A stretch of 64,000 bases of DNA. Origin: Nymphalis io (Eukaryota; Arthropoda; Insecta; Lepidoptera; Nymphalidae). Below the pieces are notes generated by a model, which was not told the origin of the DNA, searched no databases, and was given only the letters and a program-made list of their open reading frames with translations. The DNA lies in the NCBI RefSeq assembly GCF_905147045.1, contig NC_065888.1, positions 2,857,001 through 2,921,000 of the forward strand, written 5' to 3'. Each line of letters begins with the position of its first letter. Position 1 is the stretch's first letter. Below are positions 1-13,600 of this stretch, piece by piece. The position numbers and the translations under genes are program-made.

Positions 1-39
1 TATGAAACAATATAGTAAGTAGTTATTATTTTTTTTTAC

Positions 40-222
40 AGCGAGCCAGTGTAATTACAGGCACAAGGGACATAACATCTTTGTTCCCAAGGTTGGTGGT
101 GCATTGGTGATGTAAGCGATGATTAACATTTCTTACAATGCCAATGTCTATAGGCGTTGGTGACCACTTACCATCAGGTGGCCCATATACTCGTCCGCCT
201 TCCTATTCTATAAAAAAAAAAC
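40..222 (+). repeat. SINE C copy, 5'-truncated
   Basis: It matches the other C copies from GAGCCAGTGTAATTACAGG to CTTCCTATTCTATAAAA, with the ACCATCAGGTGG tail motif near 171-182 and a terminal A run. The first half of the family is absent, as expected of incomplete reverse transcription. Confidence 0.85.
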
Positions 223-2036
223 TTCGCCTGGAAGTAAATTCAAATTTAATGTTAAAAAAAACATTGATAATGATCGATTGTTACTTTATGAAAGACTATA
301 AAGACAATAATTAAACGTGGAGTTTGTTTTCGTGGAATTTTATGCAGGATAATTAATAATTTATTTGTGCCTATGAAATTGGTGTAAAATTAAAATTGGT
401 GTAATATTATAAAATTGTGTTACACGTACAAAAGATATCACCTGTTATACTTAAGTTTAGCGATTCTCGTAAAAAAAACATAATTTAGTCACATTGATAT
501 GGTATCAAGGGAAAAACGGAAAATGAAAATATTATTACAATTTCCTAAAATCCTATGGGAAAATGTTCAAATTTAAAAATGAATGCAATATCTTACATCA
601 AATTATTTATCACTCTCTATACATATGAAACAAATGCGTAATCACCGAGTGCATAAATTTGAAGACAAAAACGCCAGTCCAATGTTTACAATTCTAATAT
701 TACACTGTATGTGTGAGTGAATTAGAAATGCATACGGTGTTCCATTTAATTTAAAATTGTCTGGTCCGTATGAATGAGATAGAAAATGTGATGAAAAAAA
801 TCGAATTAGTTGAAACAAGTGAGCAGTCACTGTGTTTGTACTATTGATTCTGGTATCAATGTATCGACTATCAACATAATTATTAATTCTCCATTAAAAT
901 TTAAATATTTAAATTTCGAATTTCATGAGCGCAAGATTTTTACTTTATATTACCAGCCTTACTGATTTATCATTCGCTTGATGGTCGACATCGCAAGGCG
1001 CTGTCTCCGGCGAATATATGGCCTCTTTGAAGCGCAGAAAGATGGGTAATTTCATTGAATTTATGAACGTATCAACGTTGAAATTGCGAGGTTGAAAATT
1101 TGGACGTAAAATTGTGATAAACATCGGGTACTCTGATGGTATGAAGTAAGAGTCTTTTTTAATTATGATAATGAAAATAAGACTTTATACGTTCGTTTGG
1201 AAGTTATCACATAGAGGGTAAATGTATTAAAAACATTAAGTTAATAGATATACCGACATGATTATTTACTCGGACGTTTTCATACGAATTGATATATATC
1301 TCATATGAAGTGTATTTTAATTCGACGATCAAAAATCAACTATATCTTATTTATAGGTATTAAAATGCTAATCAACTTAAACGTACATGTCTCGTTAAAA
1401 AAAAGTAATTTGAAAATAAAATATCACCGAAAGACAAAGAAATTAAATCAAGGAACAAAAGTGCGAAACTGTGTCAAGACCTTACGTTACAAAGAACGGT
1501 TCGAGCTCGTGTTTTATAAAATTAAAATTCGTTTAACTCGTTCTAATCGGTTCTAAAATGTATATTGAGATTTTAACAATATTAAGAATATTGAATCAGT
1601 GAAGCGGGTGAATACGATAAGTGATTCACTTTTATGCTAAATTTTGAAATTTCATACCGTGTGTGTGTAATTTCAAAATTTAGAAATTACACACACACGC
1701 TCACATAACTGTAACACATGTAGAGCATGTACATTTCGATTGAAATTTTATTTAAATACATACCTTGCAATATTTACTTATATTAAAATTATATTATATT
1801 GTACTTATAGATACGTATTGTATAATGTTACATACTCGTTAATTAATTGAATGAGAGAAAATTTCTTACGAATCTTTTCTCTGATTCAAGTAATATATTT
1901 ATGTTGTTGGACTTAAATCGCGTATAGATTGATATTACGTTTTTAAATGCCTGTCTTATTGCGTCTACTAATTAAAGAGATGTTTACCGATCAATGAATT
2001 GATATTGTAATTGAACGAAAAAAATTGTAGCTTGTA
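223..2036. other. AT-rich non-coding stretch
   Basis: No supported gene was found. Only short ORFs without family motifs occur. The one distinct structure is a perfect 17-bp inverted repeat at 1658-1699, listed separately. Confidence 0.6.
1658..1699. repeat. Perfect 17-bp-stem hairpin with (GT)n arm
   Basis: Arm 1658-1674 (CGTGTGTGTGTAATTTC) is the exact reverse complement of 1683-1699, separated by 8 bases. Its function is unknown; it may be the relic of a small inverted-repeat element. Confidence 0.8.
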
Positions 2037-2240
2037 TTATGGCCAGACAACTGATATACTACATATACTATTTTTCTTTTGTAAATACATACTTATATAG
2101 ATAATTACACCCAGATTTAGGACAAACAGACATGTGCATGCACACAAATATCTGTAGTGGGTGGGAATCGAATCCACAACCTTCGGCGTGAAAGGCAAGC
2201 ATCCACCAACCACGCCAACCGGCTCAATAATAATAATACC
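2037..2240 (-). repeat. SINE D copy (tRNA-like head)
   Basis: On the minus strand it begins GCCGGTTGGCGTGGTTGGTG and has a B-box-like GGATTCGATTCCC. It runs to TAGTATATCAGTTGTCTGGC and matches copies at 18063-18336 and 55128-55339. Confidence 0.8.
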
Positions 2241-2456
2241 TTTTATTGTAAATTGCAATAATTTGTAGTACCAGTAACATAATACTGCTACAACAACATT
2301 GATTGATACTCGACTTCATTGTAGTTATTGTTTTGTGAGATTACAACAGGTTCTCAGAAAGCGTTCAAACTACCTCTGTTGGTTAATTGAAATACATATA
2401 AAGGAATATTCGTGTGCAAAACGTTGTTATGGAATAAGCAAATTCATACATGATTA

Positions 2457-2814
2457 ATAATAATAATAACGTCCTCCAGACCGATTTCGGCCACGGCGGC
2501 CAATCTCAAGAGAGATTAGCCAACTGCGCAGGAGATATTATAGTGCACAAGTGTGTGCGCAAGCACAGGTGCACTCTCTATTCCCTAACTCTCATAATCC
2601 GATGGGACGGCAATCCGACACGACCGGAAAGAGTTCAGGCGCAGGACCAACTTACGTGCTTTCCGAGGCACGGGAGTAAAAACACTTCCAACTTCCAGAC
2701 TCCGGGCTGCTACTGAAAATTTTCTGACAGAAAAACCCAATAACTTTTTAGTGGCCCGACCTGGGAATTGAACCCAGGACCTTCGGGTCCGCGAACACTA
2801 GACCAACGAGGCAG
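2457..2814 (-). repeat. SINE A copy, full length, with 13-bp TSD
   Basis: The minus strand reads from the tRNA-like head CTGCCTCGTTGGTCTAGTG through GGTTCAATTCCCAGGTCGGG to the tail GGTCTGGAGGAC and an ATT repeat. The direct repeat TCATACATGATTA at 2444-2456 and 2815-2827 is a perfect target-site duplication. Confidence 0.92.
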
Positions 2815-2970
2815 TCATACATGATTACACACCTTGGGAATGAATAGATCGCCTCTTTCTTTTTCGCTATTTCTTTCTTATATTGAAACTTGTAAGCTAT
2901 TATAAAATGTGACAAAAAACGCTTATTTTTTATCGGTTTCTCTAATTAGGATCAAAACTAATTGTTTTTT

Positions 2971-3275
2971 GAAGTCGAGATGGCCTAGTGATGAGAACGC
3001 GTGAATCTTACCCGATGATCGTGGGTTCAAACCCGGGCAAGCACCGCTGATTTTCATGTGCTTAATTTGTGATTATAATTCATGTCGAGTTTGACGGTGA
3101 AGGAAGACATCGTGAGGAAACCTGCATGTGTCTAATTTCACTGAAATTCTACCACATGTGTATTCCATCAACCCGCATTGGAGCAACGTGGTGAAATAAG
3201 CTCCAAACTCTCTCCTCAAAAAGGGAGAGGAGGCCTTAGCCCAGCAGTGGGACATTCGCAGGCTATTACTGTACT
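2971..3275 (+). repeat. SINE B copy, full length
   Basis: The head CGAGATGGCCTAGTG is followed by a B box (GGTTCAAACCCGGGC), the central CATCGTGAGGAAACCTGCATG and the tail GGCCTTAGCCCAGCAGTGGG. From memory it resembles the Metulj-type tRNA-derived SINEs of nymphalid butterflies. Confidence 0.9.
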
Positions 3276-5582
3276 AATTTTTTAATTATTTTGTAATTGC
3301 ATATATTTCTTCACTTTTTTATTAATTAAGCTCAGTAGAAATGCAGTTATGAATAAAATACACATGTAAAGAAATGTTATGAATGATATTGTGTTGTGCC
3401 TCCTGGTGTATTCCCGGCGGCTACAATTCACTGCAAGGGGTAAAAACAGTTGTGTAGGTTGAACTAAAATTACTGCAGTGTTGCAACATTATAAGGATGT
3501 TTTCACATGTATCACAAGGCCGTTGTAAACTGCAAAACAATGTAGGAACACTTCTTATTGTTGGAAAATAGCACGTTATTTAACACTAAGCTGCAAGCTG
3601 TTGCTCGCCATCTGTTTCAGTGAGAAATCTTTACCGTTTTTACTTTAATATATACACGCCAGACGTGTTAATATATTAAATATTATGTATTTGTTTCAGC
3701 TTATTTTTTTATCATAGGTGCTATTAAAGTTGTTATATTCAAATATATTTCAATAAATGTATAGTAAAACATATATAATGAGCACTAACTCATATTAAAA
3801 TAGTATGTCCTTTAAGCTTTAGGAAGTCACTTCGTCTCCCGTGATGTTGAAAACGCGGGATGTTAATTGTGTTACTTTTCTTATGCGTGTTTACTTTAAA
3901 TGTCATAATTTTTATTTGACTCAATGTCGCTTATGACTTTAATATAATTATGCGATAGAGTTCCGCGGTGAGCTATAAATTCGTTCTTACAGTATAAATC
4001 TACAGTTCTACCTGATTTTCGTATAAAGAAATAAAAATTAGGAATAAATAAAACCTCATATAGTTTTTTCTATAAATTTTAATGCCTATTTTGTTTTTTA
4101 TTTTAATTTTAATTCTAGAATATATTAATAAAAATGTCTGTACATAACCTCATTACAACGATGGACTTCATATTTGTATTAGTTTAGACCAAATCGATTA
4201 AATTAAAGCTTATTTACTCACTTATTTATTCACATGTTTGAACTTAAACATAAAGTACAGAAATTCGTATAAGTTATGCCAGTTCAAGATTTCCCCCAAA
4301 GTTGTAATACTAAAACAATATCCAGCACAGCGACCTAAATAAGAGTAAGATATTTTGTAAACATTTTACTGCGCCCCAGCCTGTGACGATATTGTGGACG
4401 CCGTTGTTGCATAACGACAGTTTTTACTGCCTTCAACGAGACCATTCTGTAATGTTATGTCCCTGCCATAGATGTCGTTATACGTCGAGTGTCGACGTTA
4501 TTCGGACGTGTAATACCAAGGAAATAGAATACCGATAGAAAATTTTGTTATATTGCTTAAAACTTCCTGTTCCGTTTTTTTTTAATATTCAAGACTGTAA
4601 CTTAGCAGTATGCTAAACTTCCTAATTGTACGGTTACGGTACGGTTTAAAGCCACTCGTCTCGCACGTTATTTTTTCGGTTATGGTGTACATAGAATATA
4701 AGTTTTAATAATAATAAATATAGGAAAGGTCGCTTATGGCCCTCATAACGCTTTTTTGTTACGTAATAATTTCTGCCAGTTCACTCTACTGTAAGCCGCG
4801 TAAAGACCTTCGTTCCAGTAAGTGCATTATACAGCATATATCGTAGTAACAATAAGGCGATATTGACTGTGACGTCATGTACAATATTAACCATTTATAT
4901 TGTGGTCTTTAGATAAACCCGATCAATAAACTTAGTATCAATCCATGAAACTTGAGCTGTGAGTTTGGTTTCGCGGTCTTTGCTGAAGTGCAATTGCATC
5001 TGACAGTATCAAACGTGCAACAGAAACAAGCTCGCAACTTCGCGACGACGTCGCAGATAAGCGAGCACACGAACCGCAAACTTGCGATTCCTTTCCTGTT
5101 TCATCAGTCTTAAGACGCGAATCGTACTATTGTTTTCACAAACTCATTTAAAGTGTTGTTCTGCGTATACTTTGATAACTGTATATGGAATACTATAAAC
5201 AATTAATATGAGTTCGTACGAACATCATTTGAATTAGACGTCGCTTATATAGTTTTTCAAATATTTAATAAGATATAAAATAGTAGTTATGTATTGTTTT
5301 AATCTTTTTTTTAAATAAAATACGGGGCCATAATTATTTGCATTAAAATACATGAAACCAATGGCACAGACGCACAAATCTGTGTGAAAGTAATTAATAA
5401 AAACAATTAAAAAATATTACTTTTTATTTATTTTATTTACTTTTATAATGTTACTTTTTATTTTATTATAAATGATGCACATATTTCCAAAAATAAACAG
5501 TTTAAATGATCATCGTTCAATTATCACGTTATTTTTATATTATAGTTTTCTTAACTTTAAGAGTAGGAGATATTTTTTGTAG
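3276..5582. other. Non-coding, partly GC-elevated stretch
   Basis: No gene is supported. The segments 4370-4510 and 4970-5110 are less AT-rich than their surroundings and unlike any repeat in this window. A TGACGTCA CRE-type palindrome sits near 4870. These could be regulatory or first-exon DNA, but nothing in the sequence proves it. Confidence 0.5.
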
Positions 5583-5822
5583 GGCTTTGGGCTCGTCTGG
5601 GCTATCTAACCGACACATCAAATATTCTACCGCAAGGCAGCAGTACTTAATATTGCTATCGGTTTGAAGGCTGCGATAACCGGTGTAACTACAGGCACGA
5701 GAAACATAACATCTTAGTTCCCAAGGTTGATGGCACATTGGCGATGTAAAGTATGGTGAATATTTCTTACAATGTCAATGTCCAGGTGGCCCATTTTCTC
5801 CACCTACCTATATTATAAAAAT
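5583..5822 (+). repeat. SINE C copy, diverged
   Basis: It retains AAATATTCTACCGCAAGGCAG, CATCTTAGTTCCCAAGGTTG and TTTCTTACAATGTCAATGTC. The hairpin region before the A-rich end is partly deleted. Confidence 0.8.
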
Positions 5823-6764
5823 ATACATTAAATACGAAACCAGTGAAATAATGCTAGAGCCATATTATAATTAATATTGTGTTAATCATAAGTTACAATC
5901 ACAGAGTCGTTAGGCGAACGTGCCTATCAGTCATCATACAGTCGATTGAACTCGAAGCTATTCAACAATAAAACAATAAAAGGGTTTTAGGAGACAAATA
6001 TAAGGTTTTAGGAGCAAAAAAACGGTCGAGCGAATGCGTTTCTTTCGAACGCTACCTTAACGGTAATATTTTCAAAAGTTGGCTTCATTCGACGGTCATT
6101 AAATACATGTTTCTTTTAATTCATAAAGTATGACTGATATATATTCAAATTGAATTTTAACATATACATACTGGTAGGAACATATCTGCTGGGTTAAAAA
6201 TCAAAACAATGAATAGACAGGCGATTGACTTCTATATTCTATAAAGATTTTGGCAATGACTTTGAATATCACCCATATCACAGTTCACCTAATCATACCA
6301 AGTTTAATTAAACGTAGTATGAGATAGGCTAATACCCTGAAGTTAATTAAATAGAGTGTTTAAATAATTTCAGTTTAATTTAATATAGTTAAATGACTGT
6401 TTCGAAGTCCTTGTTACAGTCTACGTATATAATATAAAAAGAATCTACGGTCTTACTATATGAAATAATAATATTATAAATTCGAAAGTGCGTTTATGTA
6501 TTTATTTGTTAGTTACGCTCTCACGTCTTAAGAATTCAACAGCAGATCATGAATTTGTGGGTAAATGTTCTTAACGGTACAAAGAAGGACATACCCAACA
6601 CCTGAACTCCCTTCACACACGGACGAAGCCACGGACGGAAGCTAGTATAGTAATTTTTTGTCCCCAGTAGAGGCAATACGACAATGTGATATTATCTTAA
6701 AATGTTTAATTTTAAATGTTTTTGTTTTAATTCTCTTAGAAATGTTTTCGTACTATTTCTCCAA
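5823..6764. other. AT-rich non-coding stretch
   Basis: No ORF with recognisable motifs and no copy of the window's repeat families was found. Confidence 0.5.
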
Positions 6765-6888
6765 GGTGTTTCTCGGGGTGACAATGCAGTACCTCTGGTT
6801 TTTAGTAATTTCGGCGCAAACGGCGCTGGTGAGTCCCACATATCCTTCGTGTGGGAGAAACGAGTAAAAGCGTTTTTTCCAGCGAGAT
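6765..6888 (+). mobile_element. R1-like LINE 3'-end fragment
   Basis: It aligns with the 3' end of the R1-like copy at 16832-16970: CCTCTGGTTTTTAGT, GAGTCCCACATATCC and GGGAGAAACGAG...TTTTTTCCAG. The two overlapping short ORFs here are by-products of this repeat. Confidence 0.75.
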
Positions 6889-7123
6889 AAAATAAAGTCC
6901 AAGTGTTACGACTAAATTCAGTGTTTAATTTGGGATGTCATAATATTGTGAGTTGTGTAGAATATAATGATTCTTCGTTTACATCTCCAGCACGCATATA
7001 ATATAATTGCTGTTTTAGATAAGTCTAAGTCTAAGTATTTACTAAGGATAATATTTAAAATTTCTGTAATTATGTATGTTACCTATTCACATATATATAA
7101 ACATTATTTCAATTAGAATATGG

Positions 7124-7258
7124 AATTGATTCGGTCACGGTGGCCAATCTCAAGACCGACTGCGCAGGACATATTGTAGTGCACAAATGTATGTGCAAAT
7201 ACAGGTGCACTTTATGGAAAGTGGGGAATTGTCAGTCACTCGCATAATCCGATAGGAT
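7124..7258 (-). repeat. SINE A tail fragment
   Basis: It contains GGTGGCCAATCTCAAGA, TAGTGCACAAATGT and CGCATAATCCGATAGGA in the order of the family's 3' half on the minus strand. The head is lost. Confidence 0.8.
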
Positions 7259-7518
7259 GCAATATAATATATATACATTACCTGTGATAAGATATTGTAT
7301 TCAATATAATATTATATTTTGCTAAAGCCACATAAATTCAAACTACAATAAAAGTATTCAGAATTACTCATAAATATATGACGACGATTTAAGCCAAGAT
7401 TGAAAACCCAACGTTGATTCCATAGCATCTTTGATGTTGTAGCGGTGTCGGTGACTATTTTTTATTTGCGGCTAGCTTTTCATATGTGTTATTTTCTTAT
7501 ATGAAATATTGTCCGCAG

Positions 7519-7625
7519 GTGGTGTAGAAGTACCGGAATTTGGGGAGCCAATCACCAACCTGACAGTCCCCATCGGTCGCGATGCGACTTTTAAGTGTAT
7601 AGTCGTCAATTTAGGCAATTACAGA
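7519..7625 (+). CDS. DIP-like gene, exon a: start of Ig domain 1
   Basis: The acceptor CAG ends at 7518 and the donor GTGAGT begins at 7626. The exon opens with two bases of a split codon, so the preceding exon must end in phase 1. It encodes about 36 residues including FGEPITNLTVPIGRDATFKC, which holds the first Ig cysteine (C27) and an N-glycosylation sequon (NLT). The in-frame sequence upstream does not continue as protein, so this is an internal exon and not the gene start. Confidence 0.88.
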
Positions 7626-10600
7626 GTGAGTACCATGTTAATACCATACAGCTTGTGGTCTAGTAGCTTGGTAATTGTTAATTAGGGGGTAGATAAAAAA
7701 AATCTGGTTCACAACGGTAGCCAATAGTTACCCTCTAGTTGCAACCTAAGAAGTTGACATTTGCATTCTGATTTGCAGTCTGAGTCATTAACCCCAGAGT
7801 GAAGAGATATATTTCTCTTCAATTTTGGGTTGGCGTTAGATTGTTATTACGTAGAACCATGAGGAACGATGAGATGCAAATGCATTTGTATTATTTCACT
7901 TACACATGTGCATTATCTTCTGCGCTGTTCTTTGTGATTGGCCGAAATTCTGTCATAATGATATTATCATTTTAAATGATACCATAAGGTTAATATACTG
8001 CTTAGAAGACTTACGTCGTGTCAATTTTTCTTCCTTATGTTTTAATAGCAATTTAAGTAGTTTATTGATCTCGTATACAGGCTTGTTGTTTGTATTTACA
8101 CTAAGTTATGAATGCCTTATCTCCGCAAACATAAATTGTACACTAATCATTTATGTTGACTAATGTGGTGAAGCGCATTGGTTATTGACACCTTGTACAT
8201 ATAGCATATAAATTATGGGCTCACAAGGATCGCTGAAATTCAAATACAGTTATAGTAAATTCTATCAAATTACAACTTGCTAATTAATAGACAGTAAGTA
8301 CGAGTTAAGATTAATTCGAAACGTTTGTTCATCTCTTAAAGTAGATCGTAATTATTGTAAAATAATTATGTGTTCTATGGATTAATTACGTACGTAATAT
8401 TAAAATAAAACGCTCATTTGCTTAGTGTATCTGCTATAGCCGTTATAATTATGTTTTCCATTTGCTTATGATTGCTCCAAAAAAAATCTTTATTTAAGTA
8501 GACTCCTAAGAACACTTGTGATAGTATTTATTAAATGTAAAGCAACCGTATACACAAATAAAAATGTATGATGGCTAGCGTGGATATCTTCAGACCATTA
8601 GGTTATGGCTATGAATCTCATTCGCTTTTTTGTCAAGAAGCCGTATCTTTCGTACCTCGAAAAGCACGTGAAGCCTCTGGTGATGCTTCTATTCTGTCAC
8701 CGCACTTAAAAATGCTATTGAATTATGAAAGTGTGAGAATAGGAAATGAGCTATGTTTGCGCAAACATTTATGCACTTCAAAATATTTTGCGCATTTGCG
8801 TCTACTCTATTGCTAAAGGTCGCCATGCCCAAACAGCTAGAATGATACACAAGCGCTTAAAATATCAATAGAATTCAATTAAGCATTAAATATATAAATA
8901 TAAAATAAACTGACATTTTCATATTAGACTTAAATTAAAAGCACGAAGCGTGTTAATTAAAATTGAATAATTTATCGCTACCGTGATGTACGAATTCAAA
9001 ATGAATTAAAATATAATATTTTTATTATATCTGATGTTTATGTCTTTTTTTAATACATGGATGCTCTGAGTTACGTATATAAAAGCCGTATCTTACAATA
9101 AATTCAATTAACAAAAACCAGCTGTTCTTTTTAAAGAATATAAAGTGAAAAGCTTTTCGCTGTATATTTTATTAATGCTACTATTTAAAATAACAGTAGT
9201 GTAATTAATATAAGCTGTCTGTACGAAGTGTTATTTAAATGTTTTGTCCGAAATGAATATTAATAAAAACAAAAGACAATTAGTTTTTAATACCAACCAG
9301 ATAGCTCTTATCGACTTAATAATTATTTATATTTAATATGTGAATAACGAAAAGTTTTCCTTAATTTTTTGTACTACATTATTTTTAATAATAAAAAGGG
9401 GAACGAACTTGGTGGAATTAAATCTAATGAGTTTATATTTCGACCTCACACGATAGCAGTAATAAACCCTGTGATGAGGATTAATGTAATAATAAGTTAT
9501 ATTTATAAATATAATGGATATACTTTACTTTTATCATAGTGTTTATATATTTCAAAAACAAAATATTATTTTAACATAAATTTATTTAAAATTCATAATA
9601 ACGCAATCACAAAACAACTCAAAAATTAAGAATAAAAGTGAAAATATATTGAGGACGTGATGAAAAGAAAATTAATTTCTAATTTTAATAAATCACGTTG
9701 AATTCAGGTGGGCTGGGTGAAGGCGGATACAAAGGCTATACAGGCGATCCACGAACACGTAATCACGCACAACCATCGCGTATCAGTCTCGCACTCGGAT
9801 CACTCAACTTGGTACTTGCACATAAAGAACGTGCAAGAGGAGGACCGAGGACAATACATGTGCCAAATAAACACAGATCCCATGAAAAGTCAAGTGAGTT
9901 AAAATTCTATTTATCACATTATTCGAAATTTAAATATTTTTATATGAATGCTGTGACATGTGTGTTTATTACACATATTTTAATTCTTAAAAGTGTTTTA
10001 TTTAATTTTTATTACTTTTTATTGTAATATCTTTATTTAGAATGTATGCTACAATTTTCTGTAATTTAATTATTCATTACCATATTGATTTAAACGAAAT
10101 AATGTTCTATTCTATCATTGACAAATAATATAAATGAAAAAAAAATCTTGATAATATATACAATTTGTTAGCCTCACCTAATTTATTTGGGGTCGATTAT
10201 ATATCTTTCTTCTTAACATCATTCCTTCATTCGTATCTATCTCTAGATGCCAGTTATTTTCTTGTTGCACATAATTCTTAACATTTTTACTGGTAGTAGG
10301 GCTCTCAAGCTTCTCTGGGTAGGTATCACCTACTCATCAGATATTCTGCGGCAAAACAACAGTATTTGATCTTTCGTACCGTTTCGTACGTATTGTTGCG
10401 TTCCGGTTTGAAAGGTGAGTGAGCCAGTGCTATTATAGGCACAAGGGACATAACATCATAGTTCCCAAGGTTGGTGGCGCATTGGTGATGTAAGCGATGG
10501 TTAACATTTCTTACAATGCCAATATCTATGTGCGTTGATGATCACTTAGCTCTCAGGTGGAGCATATGCTCATTCTCCTACCAATACTATAAAAAAAGGT

Positions 10601-13600
10601 ATGTGGATCGATCTAGCTAATAATCGATAGTATTATCTTTCTGTAATCGAGAATATAAACTTATCTTTTTATTTATTATTTTTGTATTACCACCGACTTG
10701 CTATCGGTGCTTTTGCTGTATTTTGTCTGTAAATTATTTACGTCATGTATTAATTTATAATTAATACATATATATTACTGCCTCGCTAGTCTAGTGGCTT
10801 GATGTAAGGTCGCAGACCCGGAGGTCGTGGGTTCAATTCCCAGGTCGGGCCAATAAAAAGTTATTGTGTTTTTCTAACAGAAAATTCTCAGTAGCAGCCC
10901 GGAGTCTGGAAGTTGGAAGTGTGTACACTCCTGTGCCTCGGAAAGCACTTAAAGCCGTTGGTCTTGCGTTTAAACTCTTTCCGGTTGTGTGGGATTACCG
11001 TCCCATCGGATTTTGAGAGTTAGGCATTAGAGAGTGCACCTGTGTTTGCGCACACACTTGTGCACTATAATATCTCCTGCGTAGTTGGCTGTCTCTTGAG
11101 ATTGGCCGCCGTGGAAGAAATCGGTCTGGAGGACATAATTATTTATTTTATTATGCAAGGCACATCACAATCTATTAATATCCATCTTATTTTAGTGCAA
11201 TCCTAAAAAATAAAATTGATGATTTTTTAGGCTAGTTTGACTAGTAGTACTTATCCATATGAATACACTTCTTTTATTTATTAATCTCTACTCCTTTGTC
11301 ACACAAAGTGTATACATAAAGTATACGTTACGCGTACTTCTTTGCTACATGTTAATAGCATGTATATGTGTATGTGTATGTTATAAGAAAAATATGTTTG
11401 TTTTAGTAATAAAATTCTATGTTTTTATTTGTTTAACTCCAAATTCATTTCTTTGTCTTCTTTAATCATAAATTCTATCAATAACCATCCATTTCAACGT
11501 TTCACATCTGCCGGGCGTCCCGTGAGGGCAAAATTTTTTTTTCCTCATGCACATGAGGAAAAAAAATTGCCCTTCTCATTAATATCACAATCATTTTTGA
11601 AAGCGTATCACAATAAATTTAAAAAATTCACCATCATTGAAGCAATAATAAAATTACCATTCACGAGAATCGTAAAGCAAATTGCCCGTTCTGTCTATTT
11701 AATATTCGACGCCCGCTTCAATATATCGTGCACAGTACTGAAAAGGTTTCAATTAATTTAAAATGTGATTATTGAGCCGAAAAACTGCACGATATAAATC
11801 ATTTTCTGAAAGCTGCTTGTGAATCAACACGCCTCGGGAACTATTTATTGAAGATGCAGGCTTATTGGTTGCTTGTAGGGCTGCAGTTTGTCGGATCCGT
11901 GGTTCGGGTCTTAGACCAAGAAATTATCAATCCTGTAGCCTGGGCCAATGGAATAGCATGTTTTTTGAACAACAATTTTACTGGTGGTAGAGCTTTGTGC
12001 AAGCTCGTCTGGGTAGGTACCACCCACTCATCAGATATTCTACCGCAAAACTTGTACTTGATATTGTTGTGTTCCGGTTTGAAGGGTGAGTGAGCCAGTG
12101 TAATTACAGGCACAAGGGACATAACATCTTAGTTCCCAAGGTTGGTGGCGCTTCATTAATGTATAATCTTATTCTATAAAAAAAAATGTGATTGGAAAAT
12201 ACGTAAAGCAGTTTGCCTTGCATCTGATCTCTCCATTTAATCATGTCATATTGCTATTCCATCTATTTCCACACGCATACTCCATGCGTGTGGAAATAGA
12301 ATATATCTGCTCACAAATTTGTGCACTGCAATATGCAATCCTATCCCTATGCAATTAGCTAGTCTTCGATGTAAATGACCTTGGCTAAGATCGTTCAGGA
12401 AAACATCATCACTCCATGAATTTAAATATAAACGTGAATATTTTTTGGGAAAATATCAGATAGATAGTTTAGAAATACAAAGTATATGAATAATAAAAAA
12501 AAAAATTACAAAAACAGTTTAACTGTTATAATTATATTTAAGTACGTAAGATGACGTACTATAACGTGACCGTTGCAAGATTCTACTTTCAAATAATAAA
12601 AAAACAAAAAGCAGCAATGGCTTGAAAACACCTTTTTATTTTTTACTTTCAAGCCAGTTCTTTTCAGTGTAATCAAAATTCCGAACAAGTAGTAGCTTCA
12701 CGGCAAACGTGACACAGCCTTTGTAATTAGACGACTCTGTTTTTTTTACAAGGAAAGTAGATTAGCAAATCGACCAGCTCGTGGTAGGTCCTGTGCCAGT
12801 GCACATCGGCACTGTTTACAGACCATTTCTTATATCACCAATAATGTATCAACTTTGGGATATACAAATGATATGAAAATCGGTTCATTGCAATACAGAG
12901 TGTCTTTGGTCGACAGTCGAAGAAAATACATGAAATTTGTATCTATCTAGACTGGGTTGCAAAAAATCCTACTACAAGTTAAAACTTACTACATACTGAA
13001 AGCATAATCGGTAATACGGTTGTTTTTTCTGAAAATAGAACCGTAACCGTAACAGCCTGTGAATGTCCCACTGCTGGGCTAAAGGCCTCCTCTCCTCTTT
13101 TTTGAGGAGAAGGTTTGGAGCTTATTCCACCACGCTGCTCCAATGCGGGTTGGTAGAATTCACATGTGGCAGAATTTCAGTGAAATTAGACACATGCAGG
13201 TTTCCTCACGATGTTTTCCTTCACCGTAAAGCACGAGATGAATTATAATCACAAATTAAGCACATGAAAATTCAGTGGTGCTTGCCCGGGTTTGAACCCA
13301 CGATCATCGGTTAAGATTCACGCATTCTTACCACAGGGCCATCTCGGCTTTTTTAAAAAATAGAACAAATTAACAATATTTGTTTACTTAAGACCAACGT
13401 AGAAGTAGAAGAATATAAAAGAAGACATTGTATCTAACTAGATGGTTTTACAAAATTTCAAGTTTTTTCTTATAATATAAGAAATACTTTATTAAAATTC
13501 CCTGCCAATTTTTGTCTAGGTATATACCGACTATTTATTGGCAGTTTAACCGCACAACAGCAGCTTTTGTGTTTGAATTTATAGAATGATTGAGCAGTAT

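Noticed and set aside
2976..3045. tRNA-like A and B boxes (also at 10778, 18063, 27684, 44024, 47931, 51342)
   Set aside because: These are SINE heads. They lack convincing acceptor stems, recur with the same downstream body, and cannot be called tRNA genes.
3073..3255. Recurrent short ORF reading MSHCWAK (also near 13063)
   Set aside because: It is a translation of SINE B and not a conserved peptide gene.
6702..6768. Signal-peptide-like ORF start (MFNFKCFCF...VFVLFLQ) whose end is in the phase required before the exon at 7519
   Set aside because: The putative donor (G followed by GTGTTT) is weak and lies at the edge of an R1-like repeat. The peptide could be a chance hydrophobic translation of AT-rich DNA.
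11848..12122. ORFs on both strands near 12 kb with a hydrophobic start
   Set aside because: Their second halves are a SINE C copy. The ORF limits are set by the repeat and no splice context supports an exon.
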